DNA of 64,000 nt. Source: Gyromitra esculenta. Lineage: Eukaryota > Ascomycota > Pezizomycetes > Pezizales > Discinaceae. The notes beneath the pieces were generated by a model. That model worked only from the letters and a program-made list of their open reading frames with translations, was not told the DNA's origin and made no database searches. The translations under genes were made by a program, and so were the position numbers. This document shows positions 37,215 to 49,239 of the stretch, piece by piece. Location of the stretch: contig JBCAML010000023.1 of assembly GCA_038503075.1 (NCBI GenBank), positions 840,153 through 904,152 of the forward strand, given 5' to 3'. Position 1 is the stretch's first letter. Each line of letters begins with the position of its first letter.

Positions 37215-37417
37215 TGTTGGAGTTTCGGATCACGATCGAGTATTATTTGAGCTTAGGATACCGAACGAGATACAAGGAAAACAGGTAGTATATATACAAA
37301 AGATTGACTGATAGAAAGCTCCCAAAACCCGGGGCTTCCAGAGCTCGTCTGGCTATCAAAGACCTATAGGGGCGGAACCCTGAGACTTATTAGGGTGCAA
37401 TACCAATAGTCTCAACA
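37215..37417 (+). mobile_element. Solo LTR, family B, copy 2
   Basis: TGTTGGAGTTTCGGATCACG ... AGTCTCAACA, 203 bp, with a perfect 5-bp duplication TCTCT (37210-37214, 37418-37422). Confidence 0.85.
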
Positions 37418-38380
37418 TCTCTCAGGGAGCGTTAAGCGAGTGATATTTTGTGATTCTTTTGAAGCTCTCCCGCATGCTCGGCGTTAAGCTTCCCTATAGC
37501 ACAAAATGCTATCAGTCGCTTGATGCGGTCTACGTAATAACGGTTTCTCTCGATGAACGTGATCCTCAGATACAGTCTCGCTGTCTCCCTTTAGGCTAGC
37601 GGTTATAGCTTCCCTATGATTTCCTATCAGTTTGTCTATGTGTCTTTAGACGGGGTGGCTGATAGCTAACAGGAACGGTGGCTTCCACTGGAAAGAGATA
37701 CATTACCACTTCTCTACACCCTGCTTCTCGCCCGACAAGTTCCGAGTATCGACCCCTACAGTCTTTCACGGGACGGTGAAGCGAGCGATATACTATTACT
37801 CCCGAAAAAAAAATCCCGATAGGACCACCCCGCAAACCCTGAGCTGCCTGCCTTCAACCAAACGATAGTGTTCGCATGTTGAAGCTCAAAATATCTTCTT
37901 TCTCTTCTAGTGGAAATCTTGGAGTAGAGTCGTTCCTGGAGTTATGGCGCGCCCAAGGGTATGGTGTGAAACGGGTTTCCCTAAGGTTTACTCAGCTCAC
38001 AAAGCTGTTCACACTTCTAGATCTCTGGGTCCGAAAGTAAGATTTTGGTCGCAAATGCATATAATTTTGTTGTACTACGATGCTATTGCGATGTTCTCGC
38101 GCCATGCCTCCGGCGAGTTATACCCCCAGGAATGACCTTCCTGAAATAGACGGGTACAAAGGCTTGTGATTGTTTAATTGATTTCTCGCTTCAGGCTGCG
38201 CGTCCCGTCTATATATTTGCTTCTTTATCCACAAAGGTTCCCGCACCCTTCCCTATCCCAAAGCGCACCCTGATGTCTTTGCTCAAGCCTGCACGCCGAT
38301 TCCGGCGCCGAGAGACCTCGTCGAGAGATTCTTACTGTACCGGGGTCCGTACATATTACGCAGCAATTTCCATCAGATTC

Positions 38381-38582
38381 TGTTGGAGTTTTAGACCATG
38401 ATCGAGTACTATTTGAGCTTAGGATGTCGAACGGGATACAGGCGAGAGCAGGCACTATATATACAAGAGCTCGGCCATTAGAAAAGCCCTAAAAGCCGGG
38501 CTTCCGAAGCTAGGCTAACTATCAAAAACCTAATAGGGCGGAGCCCTTCGTACTATTAGGACTAATGCTAGGAGTTTAAACA
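38381..38582 (+). mobile_element. Solo LTR, family B, copy 3
   Basis: TGTTGGAGTTTTAGACCATG ... GAGTTTAAACA, 202 bp, flanked by GATTC (38376-38380) and GACTC (38583-38587), a duplication with one C/T transition. Its own target duplication shows it is an independent insertion and not the partner of the LTR at 37215. Confidence 0.8.
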
Positions 38583-39559
38583 GACTCTTAGAACGGGGGA
38601 GAGAGAGCTTGGGTTTTGGACTATGTGGCCAAGAAGACGGAATATGAGGAGAGAGATGATATTACTGGGTATGGAATTTTATGTTTTTTCATAGATTTAG
38701 TGCTTGTTACAATTAATGAGTTAAACAAAAAAAAACAGACTCTTACCTTCTAGGAGCGGGAGATACTTGGTGACCCACACGTTCCACGCTCTTTCGATCG
38801 CCTTCCTCCAAAGTGCCCTCGCACCCCGAGAGCCTCCTATACACTAGGATTCTTTGTAGAACTCTATGGCTTCTCTTTGGAGAAGAACCCTAAACTCCTG
38901 CCGAACCTACCCCCGAAGTGCGAGTACTATAACCTACGGATTACATGCACCTATTGAGGAAATAAATAAATAAATACCCCCTAAAGTATCGCCTAGTGCA
39001 AACACACCCCTCAAAAGTATTACCTGGCCGAAATCATAAACCAGTGAAAAGAGGTGGGGAAATTATAATTGCTCCTATGAGAAGTTTTCTCGACGAAGTC
39101 ATCGTACAAAGCGACGCAGACGCCCACGACTTCGATTGAGGGTAGTTCCCCATCACAGAAAAGATCTAACCACTTCTACGAATCAACAAGCTCCCCCCTA
39201 CAGCGCTCCGTTCGCCTGCTTGTTGCTACCATACCCTCTCAACAGGCCTCCCTAAAAGGTCTTCATAGAAATGTGTTCGGCCGGTGTTCGCTTAACCGCT
39301 ACAAACCCTAGCACAAGACATGAGAAGCGCAAAGAAGCTCACAGATGGTCTTTGGCCTTAAGAGAACCCCACAATATATAGCACATGTGATTCTCGGGGT
39401 AGGAGAGAGATTTTCGTATTGTCCAATCAATGGTATGAATTAACTATTGAATAGCCGCGCTATATCGCACTTCATATGTACATCTAAAATCTTTGCCTTC
39501 TCTACCACCGGGGGTAATGAATTAATTTACACATTCCCCATACAAAAGATTCAAGGAAA

Positions 39560-40150
39560 TGTGTATATTAGTGTGCTTTTGGGGCATGTCTGTGGGAAAT
39601 GCATCACTGTATGCATTTACTAATGCTTTTGCAGTTTTGCTAGGTTATTCCCGTAGGAGAGCGGTAGGGTAAGGGGTAAAGCAAAGCATCTAGTAATGAG
39701 TACCTGAGAAAGTTGTAGGGAAAAGTGTTTATTTTGGAAAGGCGTCGGTAAATATATGAAGATTTTTGATGCTTGTCCATATGAACAAGTAGTTTATGTG
39801 GTGAAGAGAGCGGTTAGGGAATATGTCTTATGACAACAAGCTAGCTAACAAGGGGAAGTTCGATTCCCTGATAAGCGAATCCCCTAGCGCAGGGTTTTTC
39901 CTAGTTTTGGGACCGTGAAAAGGATGGGAAATGGAGGGTAAATCAAGGGAAAGGCATCGAATATCCCTTATTACGACTTTCCCGACATATTTTCCATATG
40001 AACTTTGGGCTGCTAAAGCACATTTATTGATTCATTTACATGTCCTATGGATTGCATACAAATTTAGATAGCAAAATATATATATCTACCGATGCATTCC
40101 CCATACTAATATTTTGCATTACAAAACGATACATTAGCTGATTCATTATC
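39560..40150 (-). repeat. Diverged relative of the 35.1-35.7 kb element
   Basis: Shares GGGAAATGCATC, ATGCATTTAC and, inverted, the CCCTACGG...GGGGTAAAGC block near 39665-39685 that matches 35520-35555 reversed. Also holds the B-box-like AAGTTCGATTCCCT at 39859. Borders uncertain. Confidence 0.4.
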
Positions 40151-40231
40151 CCCGACGGTAGAGCTTCTGAATACCTCCTTCTTCCATGCTCCCACATTTT
40201 TCACCTACATACGGATTCGGCATACAATTCC

Positions 40232-40249
40232 AAAACCCTAACCCTAATA
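40232..40249 (-). repeat. Interstitial telomeric repeat
   Basis: AAACCCTAACCCTAATAA: two CCCTAA units, opposite in orientation to the telomere at the right edge. Confidence 0.5.
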
Positions 40250-40786
40250 ACGAGTGAGATTTCATGATGTGCGCGAGAGCTATTTTCTCCCGTTCTTCTT
40301 TTCTAGGGAGCGCTAGAGGCTACATATGTCGGTTAGATGTATCCGTGTCCAGTGGATTTTGGTGTCCCCAATTCTCTTTGTCCTGTGAATACCCGTCCTA
40401 AGAGAAAGAACCTCCGTAGAGGCGGGAGAACTTACTATACTCCTCCGATCGCTATACATAGGAAAATTTCTTAAATCATCCTGTCTAGGAGATATGGCTC
40501 TACATATTACGGCCTAGCAAGTAGTGATTCTACTATCACGCTAAGATGCTCACTTTCACACCTGGTTCCTGGCTCACCCACTTAGGTTGCGACGTCGTCA
40601 CGCCTGGGGAGACCGGGTAACGGTTAAGTAGGTAGGGTAACTCTGTGGCCGCGATTCGCTGAGCTGTATAACGATTGAATAAAGTAGATGGGCTAATGCA
40701 AGGCATGTGGTATGGGGAAGATGCAAGGCAGGAAGTTTATGCAAGGAATCATTGAGATTCATATCTGCAGCAGGAACGGCCTGCTT

Positions 40787-40900
40787 GAGTCGTGAATGGG
40801 GGGTTATGCCGAACAGGGGTTTTTTGTATACATGTTGGCACTGACAAGTTGTCTCCATACAAAAAACCCCTGTTCGGCATTTCCCCCCCAAACACGACTC
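40787..40900. repeat. Near-perfect inverted repeat, 42-bp arms
   Basis: Arms GAGTCGTG ... GGGGGG ... ATGCCGAACAGGGGTTTTTT at 40787-40828 and its reverse at 40858-40900 differ at about five sites around an approximately 29-bp loop. It could form a cruciform or hairpin transcript. Confidence 0.75.
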
Positions 40901-43199
40901 TCCTTCAGCCCCACGCTGTGTACTCAATTTAACATACCCCAAACAAATCACCGAAATTTACTTGGTTAAGCTCTTAGTTGCATGAGAGTCAAAAGCCATA
41001 GAAGTTTTCTAGTGAAGCATCCATTTAATTTTTAGCCAGTTACATCCTACAAGATGCGGATAAAAATACTGCATACTAGCGGCAGCCCGTACCAGTAACA
41101 TAATCGTGGGAATCTGACACAATTGACAACGAGAGCTAAAGTATTTTTGAGGGATTTCTGCAGTTGTAGAGCTGCCGCCATCGCGCCACTGTACACGCGC
41201 ACAAGTTTGGAAAGAAACGTGCGTAGGGTGGTTGCCATAAAAATTTGATTATGCAATGCGCAGAGTCAGGAAACGAAAGTGCGCGAAACAATGCTTTTGC
41301 AAGCGGTCGAGCCGGGGTATGCAAAGCACCTTGCGATCGGGTTTGTGCCACAGACCCTTTCCAGCGACCGGCGTGAAACGTTTACAAGGATTAATTCTTA
41401 TCTCAATGTCCATTTGACTCTAGTCTGTTTCATGCTTCGCGTGAATATCGAAATATGATAACACAAGGTTCGCAATTGCGATATACCGAGCCCGTCTATA
41501 GTGATGGCTAGGGCTATTACAGGTGTGAGGGAAATCCGGCGACAGGTGACGATACAGCTCATCTCCTAGCTATATTCTGGTAGACTCAAGCTCGTTTGAG
41601 TTACATAGTTTCGCAAACTAACTTAGTTTGATGTTTAATACATAGTATTCGTGATCTATTAGGCGTTTTAATCAGGCCTCTTAGGGAGATGTAGTGGGGA
41701 GGAAAAATTGACCTCTCTTACTCGCGCTGTCGCCTGTCGTCAGTATTTTCCTCACATCCGAGTAGGTACACTGCAGTGGTGGTCGTTTAAGGTGCTACAG
41801 CAGCAATGCCACACCTCAGTAGCAGGGCCGGCTTCATCAGACACGCGTTCAGGTTTAGATTTCAAAACAAAATTAGTAGTTAGAGCGATTGAAGACATGT
41901 CTCAACCTTGTGCATATTCCTAAATTCTATTGTGAGCGTGGCGCCGCTGCTGTCTCTTAGTTAAAGACCGTCACAGTAGACCACATTTCATCCTGTCTCA
42001 CCTTAACTTATCGCAGGCTTTTTCTTCCATGCTGGCACGCGCAGCATATTGTGATGCGGATGGCTGCGGATAGTCATATGCCTTACTCTTTTCTACCTTG
42101 GACAATTGTAAGTCATAGGAATTACCTACATGAGAGGCCTAAGAGGCATTAATATGCGCCATACAAACAAGACTCTTCTAGGAACCCTCAGTATGTACCC
42201 CAGTCAAGTCTTGTGCCCAAAAGCTCACAATATGCACTACAAGAACAAGTTTTATTTCTTCGTCTTCGTCTCGCCTTATTTCCAGCTGCGGGACACTCTT
42301 CCGAGATGCTTCGCATGAGCAATGTAGCATTCCTTATCAAAGCAGTAGGGGTCTTAGCGTTGCACGACCTTCTCCTATCAGCTTTACTGACCAGAGCGAA
42401 TACCTACTATTACGCGACTTACGCTCATTGATTGCTCGGACGCACGATACTCAAAAACAGGTATATCAGGTGAGGTGTAAGTGTACTATAGTTGGCAGTC
42501 CAATGGAAAGTCTATATACACACGAAATACTCGTCCCGTGAAGTATATGGATTCCTTGAGCTTTTTTATATTTTCCATTGGTGCTGCACGGTTCTCGTCA
42601 TAGTGGCCAAATATACGCAACCAATATTCGCATCATTATATGTGCGCAAAAGAATAAGTATGACTTAACCGTTTAGGGGCTCCTCGTTACAATCATACTC
42701 ATATCTCGGACAACCTGTTTACCCACGTGACCGTATATAGAAAATCCACCATCAAAATTAAGTCACGCGATTTAGTCGATTGTCGGCAACATGAGTACAA
42801 GAGGGTCAGTGGGAGTAGTGCACGTTGTCTCATCCTTCCCTACCTTGTCCCTGCCAAAACCTGTCTATCTCGAGTCCACTACGTAGTAGCTGTCGCCCAC
42901 ATTGTCACTGGTCTTGATCTATTCGATTCCCGACGATTTTGTTGCGCAAGTGAGGTTCTAGCACAGGAGTATATTTTCGTGTACCAGTGCGCGCGAACCT
43001 TTAATTTCTAGAATTTTATAGCCTGTTAAGACTTTTCGGGCTGTCTATAGGGTTAGGTTGTGATTTGATGGATCAATATTACTGTGGATACTTAACCCAC
43101 ACTAGGTGCCCCCAAACCAGCAATAAACTTATTTATACCCAGAATATAGTTTATTTAACCTGTCTAAAGACACTCCCAAGAACTCGTGGTAGTTCATTC
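40901..43199. other. No gene seen
   Basis: Short frames only, no motifs, no clear repeats. Confidence 0.5.
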
Positions 43200-44110
43200 A
43201 CTCGTTGTTCAGATATTTTATTTTTTGCTCTTTGCCTCGTGTGAGCGCAATCTGTCATGGACGGTTTCACCGTAAAATACGTTACGTCCTTTACATTAAA
43301 AGCACTGGAAGAGCTGGAGACTAGATGGAAGCATCACGGTTACACTCCTGTCATGCTATTCTTCTGCTGCTAATGAATATCTGTGATATCGTCAATTTTC
43401 TAGAACTACTAAGCTATATACATATATGATCCTGTGCGCTCTTTTGCACTCCGCACCCCCCTGCAATCTCTACTCCCTCCTACGCTCTCCGCTCCCTTCT
43501 ACACTCTCTATTTCCCCCTGTGTTCTCCACTCCCTAACTCTCTCTGCTTCCCCACAGTTTAACAGGGTGTCAAGGCGCGTAAGGAGGCAGTATAGAGTTT
43601 GCATGGAGGGCGATTCTGCTGCCCAACCTGCTATCGAACAGGTGTCATAGCGAGCTCGCTCGGTAGATTGATCCTGCTGCCGATCCTGCTGTTGAGCAGG
43701 CGCCGTTTAGCGCTCGCTCGGGGGATTGATCCTGCTGTCTAACAACCTTCATATAGGACTTGCTAGGGGCCGATCCCGCTCTCAAGTTGTGTCACTCTTG
43801 GGAGGGCTCTAGGTCGATCAATCCTGCTGTTGAGCGGGGTCAATATGGGCGTCCTAGGGTGCTCGTTAGGAAGGAATCGAGGGAGGTCGATCCTTCTGTC
43901 GAGCGGGCTCAATATGGGTGTCCTAGGGTGCTTGCTAGAAAGGACTCTAGGGAGGTCAATCCTGCTCTCGAACGGGGTTAATTTGGGCTTCCTAGAGAGC
44001 TCGCTAGGGAGATCTCAAGGGAGCCCGATCCTGCTGTTGAATGGGGTAGAGATGGGAGTCCTTGAGAGGCCTAATGGGAGGTTGGTCCTGCTGTCGAACG
44101 GGTGGTATAT
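43200..44110 (+). repeat. Minisatellite-bearing dispersed element, copy 2 (inverted relative to 11.7-12.8 kb)
   Basis: At least seven units of 60-70 bp with GATCCTGCTGTCGARCRGG and TCCTAGGG.GCTYGCTAGG run through 43615-44100. They are preceded by a CTCTC/CACTCC-rich block (43430-43560) and a segment (43250-43410) that matches 12600-12790 reversed. Long open frames here are by-products of the repeats. Confidence 0.65.
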
Positions 44111-44389
44111 GTGTGTTCCTAGACCCCCGAAGAGGGCCCAAAAGCGAGCCAAAAACTTCCCTATATGGCGCATAAAGCCTTTCGTATATGGCGTAGCCAG
44201 CTAGCCAGTGGATGCGTCCATGTCTCGTTCGCGACCGGGCTAATGGTGAGCCGGAGCTGAGCTGTCTCTTTCTGGACAAAAGACTACTCTAGGTATTTTG
44301 TATAATGTGGAGCCTCTGCGTAGACAAAGTGGCTGCGCACTGACATTTGCTAAGACTCTTTTCGGACAAAAGCAGCATAGTAGGCCTTC

Positions 44390-45080
44390 AGTAGTCAAAA
44401 CTAGCGCCAACCCCCTCGGAGATCCGTCGAAGCCTCCGCCTCGTTCTCCTCCGCCTCCGCCGCTGTCTCTAGACCCGCTTCTGATCACTGAGGAGCCCGC
44501 GTCGACAAGGACTCCTTCCCACCGAACCCCTGCACCGCCACGCCCTCCCCCGAGCCCTCGATCAGTGCCTTCCCCGCCTCTGCGCTCTCAAGCCACTCGC
44601 TTGCATACGCCACATCCTTTGGCTGGGACCGCAGAGCAGGCTGCTGGCCCAAAGAGCGATCCTTCAGGCACATCTTATACTTTGCGTGCACAGCCACCCA
44701 GGCCTACTGCACCTCCGGCGAGCGCCACAGAGCCCCAACCTTGAACCAACCTCCGCATGCCCATCTGCAGGCACCCCCAAACCTTAAGCCCACCTCCCCT
44801 CCTTATAGCCTTTCTCATCGCGTCTAACAGAGGGAAAAAAGGAAGTAGAGCAGGAAAGCCATATGGGAAAGCAACGAAGCCACACGGAAGGAATACACGG
44901 AAAAGCGACGAGTCCAGGCCAACAAGCACGACTAGGAACGCAGCGAATCAATGCCAAAGAAACGGCTTGGAAGACAACGAGCAATGACTCTATATTAACA
45001 AGAAACCAAGGAAAGCGCCGAATCCATGCCAATGGAACACTCAGAAAAGCAATGCATAGGACTACCAGTAAAGAAGCGAC
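44390..45080. other. GC-rich low-complexity stretch beside the Gag relic
   Basis: Pyrimidine-rich on the plus strand with Pro/Ser-rich long frames, and mirrored Gly-rich frames on the minus strand. Frames overlap on both strands, so none is called a gene. It may be the rest of the Gag-containing element. Confidence 0.4.
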
Positions 45081-45840
45081 TAGGAAAGCAGAGAATAGCA
45101 AAGGCGCGCATATACTAACAGAACCCCGCCTAAGCTCCTCCCTACTATCACTGACCCACTCTTCTCGGGCTCTACGTCCTCCCCTAATCCCCATTCCGCG
45201 TCTTCTTCTGCTAGACCCTCTTTCCAAGTCTCTCGACCCTCGCCGGCACCTCCAGAACCTTCCACACCCCAGTGGATCTTTCCTAGGGTTCGATAGACAA
45301 CTCCCGCCTGCTTTTTGGCGACTAAGGTTTGACATTGATTCTTAACGTGACTAGGATCTGAGCAGAAGACACAGAGACGAATGGGCACTCGTAGATACTG
45401 TTGATGGGATACATTCTCCCCCGAAGCAGAACATGGTCCGCTGTATGCAGGGCTAGGTTAAGCTTCAGACCTCCAGAAGTCCTCTAAAAACTGCGCTTGC
45501 TGGCAGAGTATCATGACTTGAATTCGTTTCGTCATCTCGTCAAAGGCCAACGAGAGATCGACCTCTGCCGGCTGCAACGGAGCTAGCAACTCTCTCAGGC
45601 TCTTCAGTATCTCTTCGGTTCGGAGGTTGCCTAGGCAGTTAGCCTGGACTTCCGCTCTCAGCAAGCCAAGCTTTTCCTGGGAGGAAGAAGGTACGTTTAC
45701 GTCCAGCTGGGGCTTGGTAATCAGCTTCCTGGCGAGGATCTCTTGGTACTCTGAGATCATGCCCGTGTTCTTCAAGGACGCAGACACGGCCGAAAAGGCT
45801 ACGGGGGCGCGTTGCTACCAAAGTCCAAATAAGGATTTTG
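45080..45840 (-). pseudogene. Retrotransposon Gag-like relic with CCHC zinc knuckle
   Basis: One minus-strand frame runs from about 45840 to 45080 with a single stop (TAA, 45458-45460). The first half is helical (KLGLLRAEVQANCLGNL, FDEMTKRIQVMILCQQAQFL). The second has the knuckle CVFCSDPSHVKNQC (C-x2-C-x4-H-x4-C, 45332-45373), followed by AGVVYRTLGKIHWG. This layout is that of fungal LTR-element Gag proteins. The stop may be CAA changed to TAA. No protease or polymerase follows. Confidence 0.6.
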
Positions 45841-48157
45841 GGCATTACAGCGAGAATGCTAAGCAGCCACCACCATATTAAAAAGTATTTTATTAAAAAA
45901 GGTAAAAAAATATCGCAAATGGTAGAGCAAGTTAGATAAAGTTTACTATCAACTTCAATTGCTTCCAGGGATGCTTAGCTGTTGCCGTTTGGTGGCATTT
46001 GGAGGCAAAGTGGGCACAGGGTTAGGGCTACAAGCGGCGACTTTTTATTTGAGAAAACCTTTTCAATGCTCGTCCCAGCGGAGAGACCGTAAACCACGAA
46101 ACCTTTGCCCAAGGCATACCCACACCCATAATACCAAGCCACAGAGAGTAGCATACACAGTCTCAGCCAGGCGCGCCAAAGAACCCTCTGGTCGCTGCTG
46201 GGCCAGGTTCAGATATTACAAAAATATTCTGCAGGTTTTTTGCTTATTCCTGTTACTAGGCCTATAATTATTGTCAATTCTCGGCATAAAAGTTCCTACC
46301 ATAAGTCGCAATAAGTAGTTGTGAGAACTCTGTAAGCGAGGCTCATGACCAAGCACTCGCTTTTGCAGTTGCTATAGCGCTAAATTCATTGCTAGACGTC
46401 ACCGAAGCCCTTCTCCATACTATAGTTTACTTAACTAAAATATGTGGAAGCCTTACCCATATCTATTCTAAAGATCTGTCGAACTCTCTGCACCTACAAT
46501 TAAGGCGGGACCGCTTCCCGACGGATGGTATGCCACAACACATCCGCTATAATACATTTATCTCGGTTGATACTGAGACTGAACGAAAGAAATTGTACTT
46601 TATGTAATACTGATAGATATGATTGAGTAAGCTAAGCTTATTGTGGAGCTTTTCTCTACCTTTACTTGAGCTTGCTTTATCTACTATTTTTATTACAGCA
46701 AATGTACACTTCTGCACATCAGCATTAAACACCTATCACCGACTCTAGCGTTAGAAATCATCCGGGGTTGGCTGCGGGGTAGTGGGGCCCTCAGCTGCAA
46801 GGAGGCCGGACTCACAATAATTTCTAGTCCGCCAAGAGCTGGATCTCAAAGACTGCAGCTAGGGCTCGCTTATAAGCTCTACAAAACCCCACTAGCTTCA
46901 AAGAACTTTCCATACACCCAAGAGTGCTCTCTCGGAAGAGGATATAGAGGCCGTAAGCTTAAACGGAGACCACCATTTTTAGGTCGGAATTCCGTCACCC
47001 ACAGTCAACTGAATTTCTCAGTAAAGTTTGTGAAGCCTAGCATGATAGTAATGAAGCTCTGCAAATTTTTATAGGGCATGATGAGTGGTTGTGGCGGAAT
47101 AAAATTTGTAAAGGACGCAATTTGGAACGTTCTAATGTGTATCGTAGGTGTGATCAGGTATATGTAGAGAACGCTGAGACCGAATATTACGCCTGAAGCC
47201 TAATTCGAGTATTAAACCAGCATAGTTCCCTGGAGCATCGGTAATTGAGATCTTTAGGTCAGGGGGATTTTCACAAAATTTAGTGAGACACCAGCCAAGC
47301 TTTGTAAGACAAAGACGTTCTCTACATATTTGATTGGTCCAGGTTTAAGTGCGCACACACCACATCTACATGTATTCATGCGCACAATAGCCGTACACCC
47401 GTACTCATTTACTGCGATAAACATGTTAACGCGCATATCAAGTTATATGATCTAGAATAACATAAAAAATAATGACATACAAAAAGAATGATAGTCAAAA
47501 AAAGAACACATCGGAAAATTCGTTTTTCCTCCACTGCAGTACGCATGTTTCGCAGGCCCCATGGTTCCCCATGATATATATGCTACCTTGCCAAATTCCG
47601 TCCCTCACGAAAAGAAGCGCGTGACTAGTCCGAAGCCCCTACATTTCTTACCTAGAGCGGGGTAATTATAGATGAGGATAAGAAGCCTTGCAGCTCGTGG
47701 TCTAATCTAGATACAAGACTCACCTTTGGATACTTATTCACTCAGTATTAATACTTGTGTATCATTTCCAAAATGGGCTACCTTAGCATGGTCTCTAAAA
47801 CAATAGGTTGGACACTTTAAGAATTAGATTATTCAAGCCTACTCCATTTCGGAATCTGCATCTTATTCGATTGCGTGTTGTAGATAGGTATATTTATGCC
47901 AAATTATCACTAATCTTGCTTTTTTCAAGGGTGGTAGTATTTCTCAAAGGGCAAAAGCTATGCAACTACATTGGCCTGAGGCACAAAGTCTGATTTCCCT
48001 CATTAATTCCTAGAAATCGTTTCCTGCGGATGGTATATCTACAAAACAATGATAAAGAAAGACATATAAGGAACGGGGCCCGCCACGAAGCAACATACCT
48101 TCTCACAACATAACCGCCTTCTCATACCACCTACACAATCCTACATCCACCCAAGCA
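45841..48157. other. No gene seen; promoter side of the 48158 gene
   Basis: Short frames only until the CA-rich leader and TATA-like ACATATAAGG (about 48063) of the gene at 48158. Confidence 0.5.
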
Positions 48158-48904
48158 ATGAGTCTCTTTTATGTCTACCTACGCTTCGTCCGTCCTGCCG
48201 ACATCCACAGCGGTTCAAACTCCCGCCACCTTTTGACGTTCGAGTCCCGCTGCGTCGCCGACGAGTTCTACCGCGCGATTAAACCCCTCCTGTGGATTGA
48301 TAAAAGCACCCTACGCTTCCCTATCCTCGAGCGCGACACGGCCCAGTTCTGGCGCTATGATTACGCGGGTGACCCGAACGTCGCCATGTTCGAGCTGCTT
48401 CGTGACGTGCGACTTCCAGACAGCGTCCACGGCAGGGTCATGAGCACACTGCTCGGCACAGCTACTGCAGACCGTGTGTGGCCCATCATCCCAGTCCAGG
48501 CTTGTAAAGACTGGGTTCATAATCGCTGCTATTTCATCCGCAACATTCAGATGCCCACCTTGTACTGGGTGTGCAAGGAAAACAACCTAATCGAGGTGTC
48601 CGAGTCACAACGTACCATGTTCCGAATCCGAGGCAACGAGTTCAACAACGATGCGCGGGTGATTTTGGTCAGGTCAGATCCGATCCGCATCGAGTTGCCC
48701 CAAGGTACTGCAAAGTCAGAAATCTCTGTATCAACAATGGGCAGAAGCGTGGTGGTTGCTGGGAAGGCGGTAGGTTCCCCATCCAAGTTTGGGGACCTGC
48801 TAGGGAAGTTCGGAGCATCGTGGGGCAGATCGGCCGATTCTGAAGAGTCGCGAGAGTTTCTTATCTGGGATGATGGCGGTTTGGATGATTGGGAGCTTTG
48901 CTAG
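48158..48904 (+). CDS. Orphan 248-residue protein, intact single exon
   Basis: A 248-residue open frame starts at an ATG in good context (preceded by CCAAGCA) and ends at TAG 48902-48904. The leader is CA/CT-rich with a TATA-like ACATATAAGG about 95 bp upstream, as in many filamentous fungal promoters. Codon use is GC-biased at third positions and the frame has no breaks. I recognise no domain. It opens with a short hydrophobic stretch (MSLFYVYLRFV) that is too weak to call a signal peptide. It has scattered Cys and Trp, and a Gly/Ser/acidic C-terminus ending DDWELC. A solo LTR begins 123 bp after the stop. It is likely a real lineage-restricted gene; function unknown. Confidence 0.7.
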   Translation: MSLFYVYLRFVRPADIHSGSNSRHLLTFESRCVADEFYRAIKPLLWIDKSTLRFPILERDTAQFWRYDYAGDPNVAMFELLRDVRLPDSVHGRVMSTLLGTATADRVWPIIPVQACKDWVHNRCYFIRNIQMPTLYWVCKENNLIEVSESQRTMFRIRGNEFNNDARVILVRSDPIRIELPQGTAKSEISVSTMGRSVVVAGKAVGSPSKFGDLLGKFGASWGRSADSEESREFLIWDDGGLDDWELC

Positions 48905-49026
48905 GGTAGGCAGTGTTGATTGATAGACAAGATTAGAGTCAGGGTTTATGTAAATTCACCTACAGCTAGTGTCTTATAAACTTATATCACCAATTCGTAA
49001 CTATAATTTACGTGACACATCATTAT

Positions 49027-49239
49027 TGTTAGAGAAGCTTCCTAATACGGGGTGCCTCCACGGGTGTGGCTTCGGAGTCGGAAATGATTGAGAGATAGGT
49101 ACCTGAGCACACGGGCGCTTGGGTACCCGAAGAGCTATTTAGATAGGGGCCGTATGCCCACCTCTAGCAATCAAGTAAGCCTAAGAAATAAAAGCAATCG
49201 AGTTTTCTACCCCTCCCTATGCGCCGCAATATTACAACA
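49027..49239 (+). mobile_element. Solo LTR, family A, copy 2
   Basis: TGTTAGAGAAGCTTCCTAAT ... AATATTACAACA, 213 bp. It aligns over its whole length with 11133-11340. The flanks ATTAT and ATCGT do not match, so it lacks a clear target duplication and may result from recombination between elements or have mutated flanks. Confidence 0.8.

Noticed and set aside
37215..38582. A full LTR retrotransposon between two family B LTRs
   Set aside because: Each LTR has its own target duplication and the 963 bp between them has no coding; they are independent solo LTRs.
43760..44204. Overlapping 73- and 124-codon frames
   Set aside because: They arise from the minisatellite units; the repeated amino-acid pattern follows the DNA period.
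44298..44744. Pro-rich 148-codon frame
   Set aside because: Low-complexity CT-rich DNA with equally long frames on the other strand.
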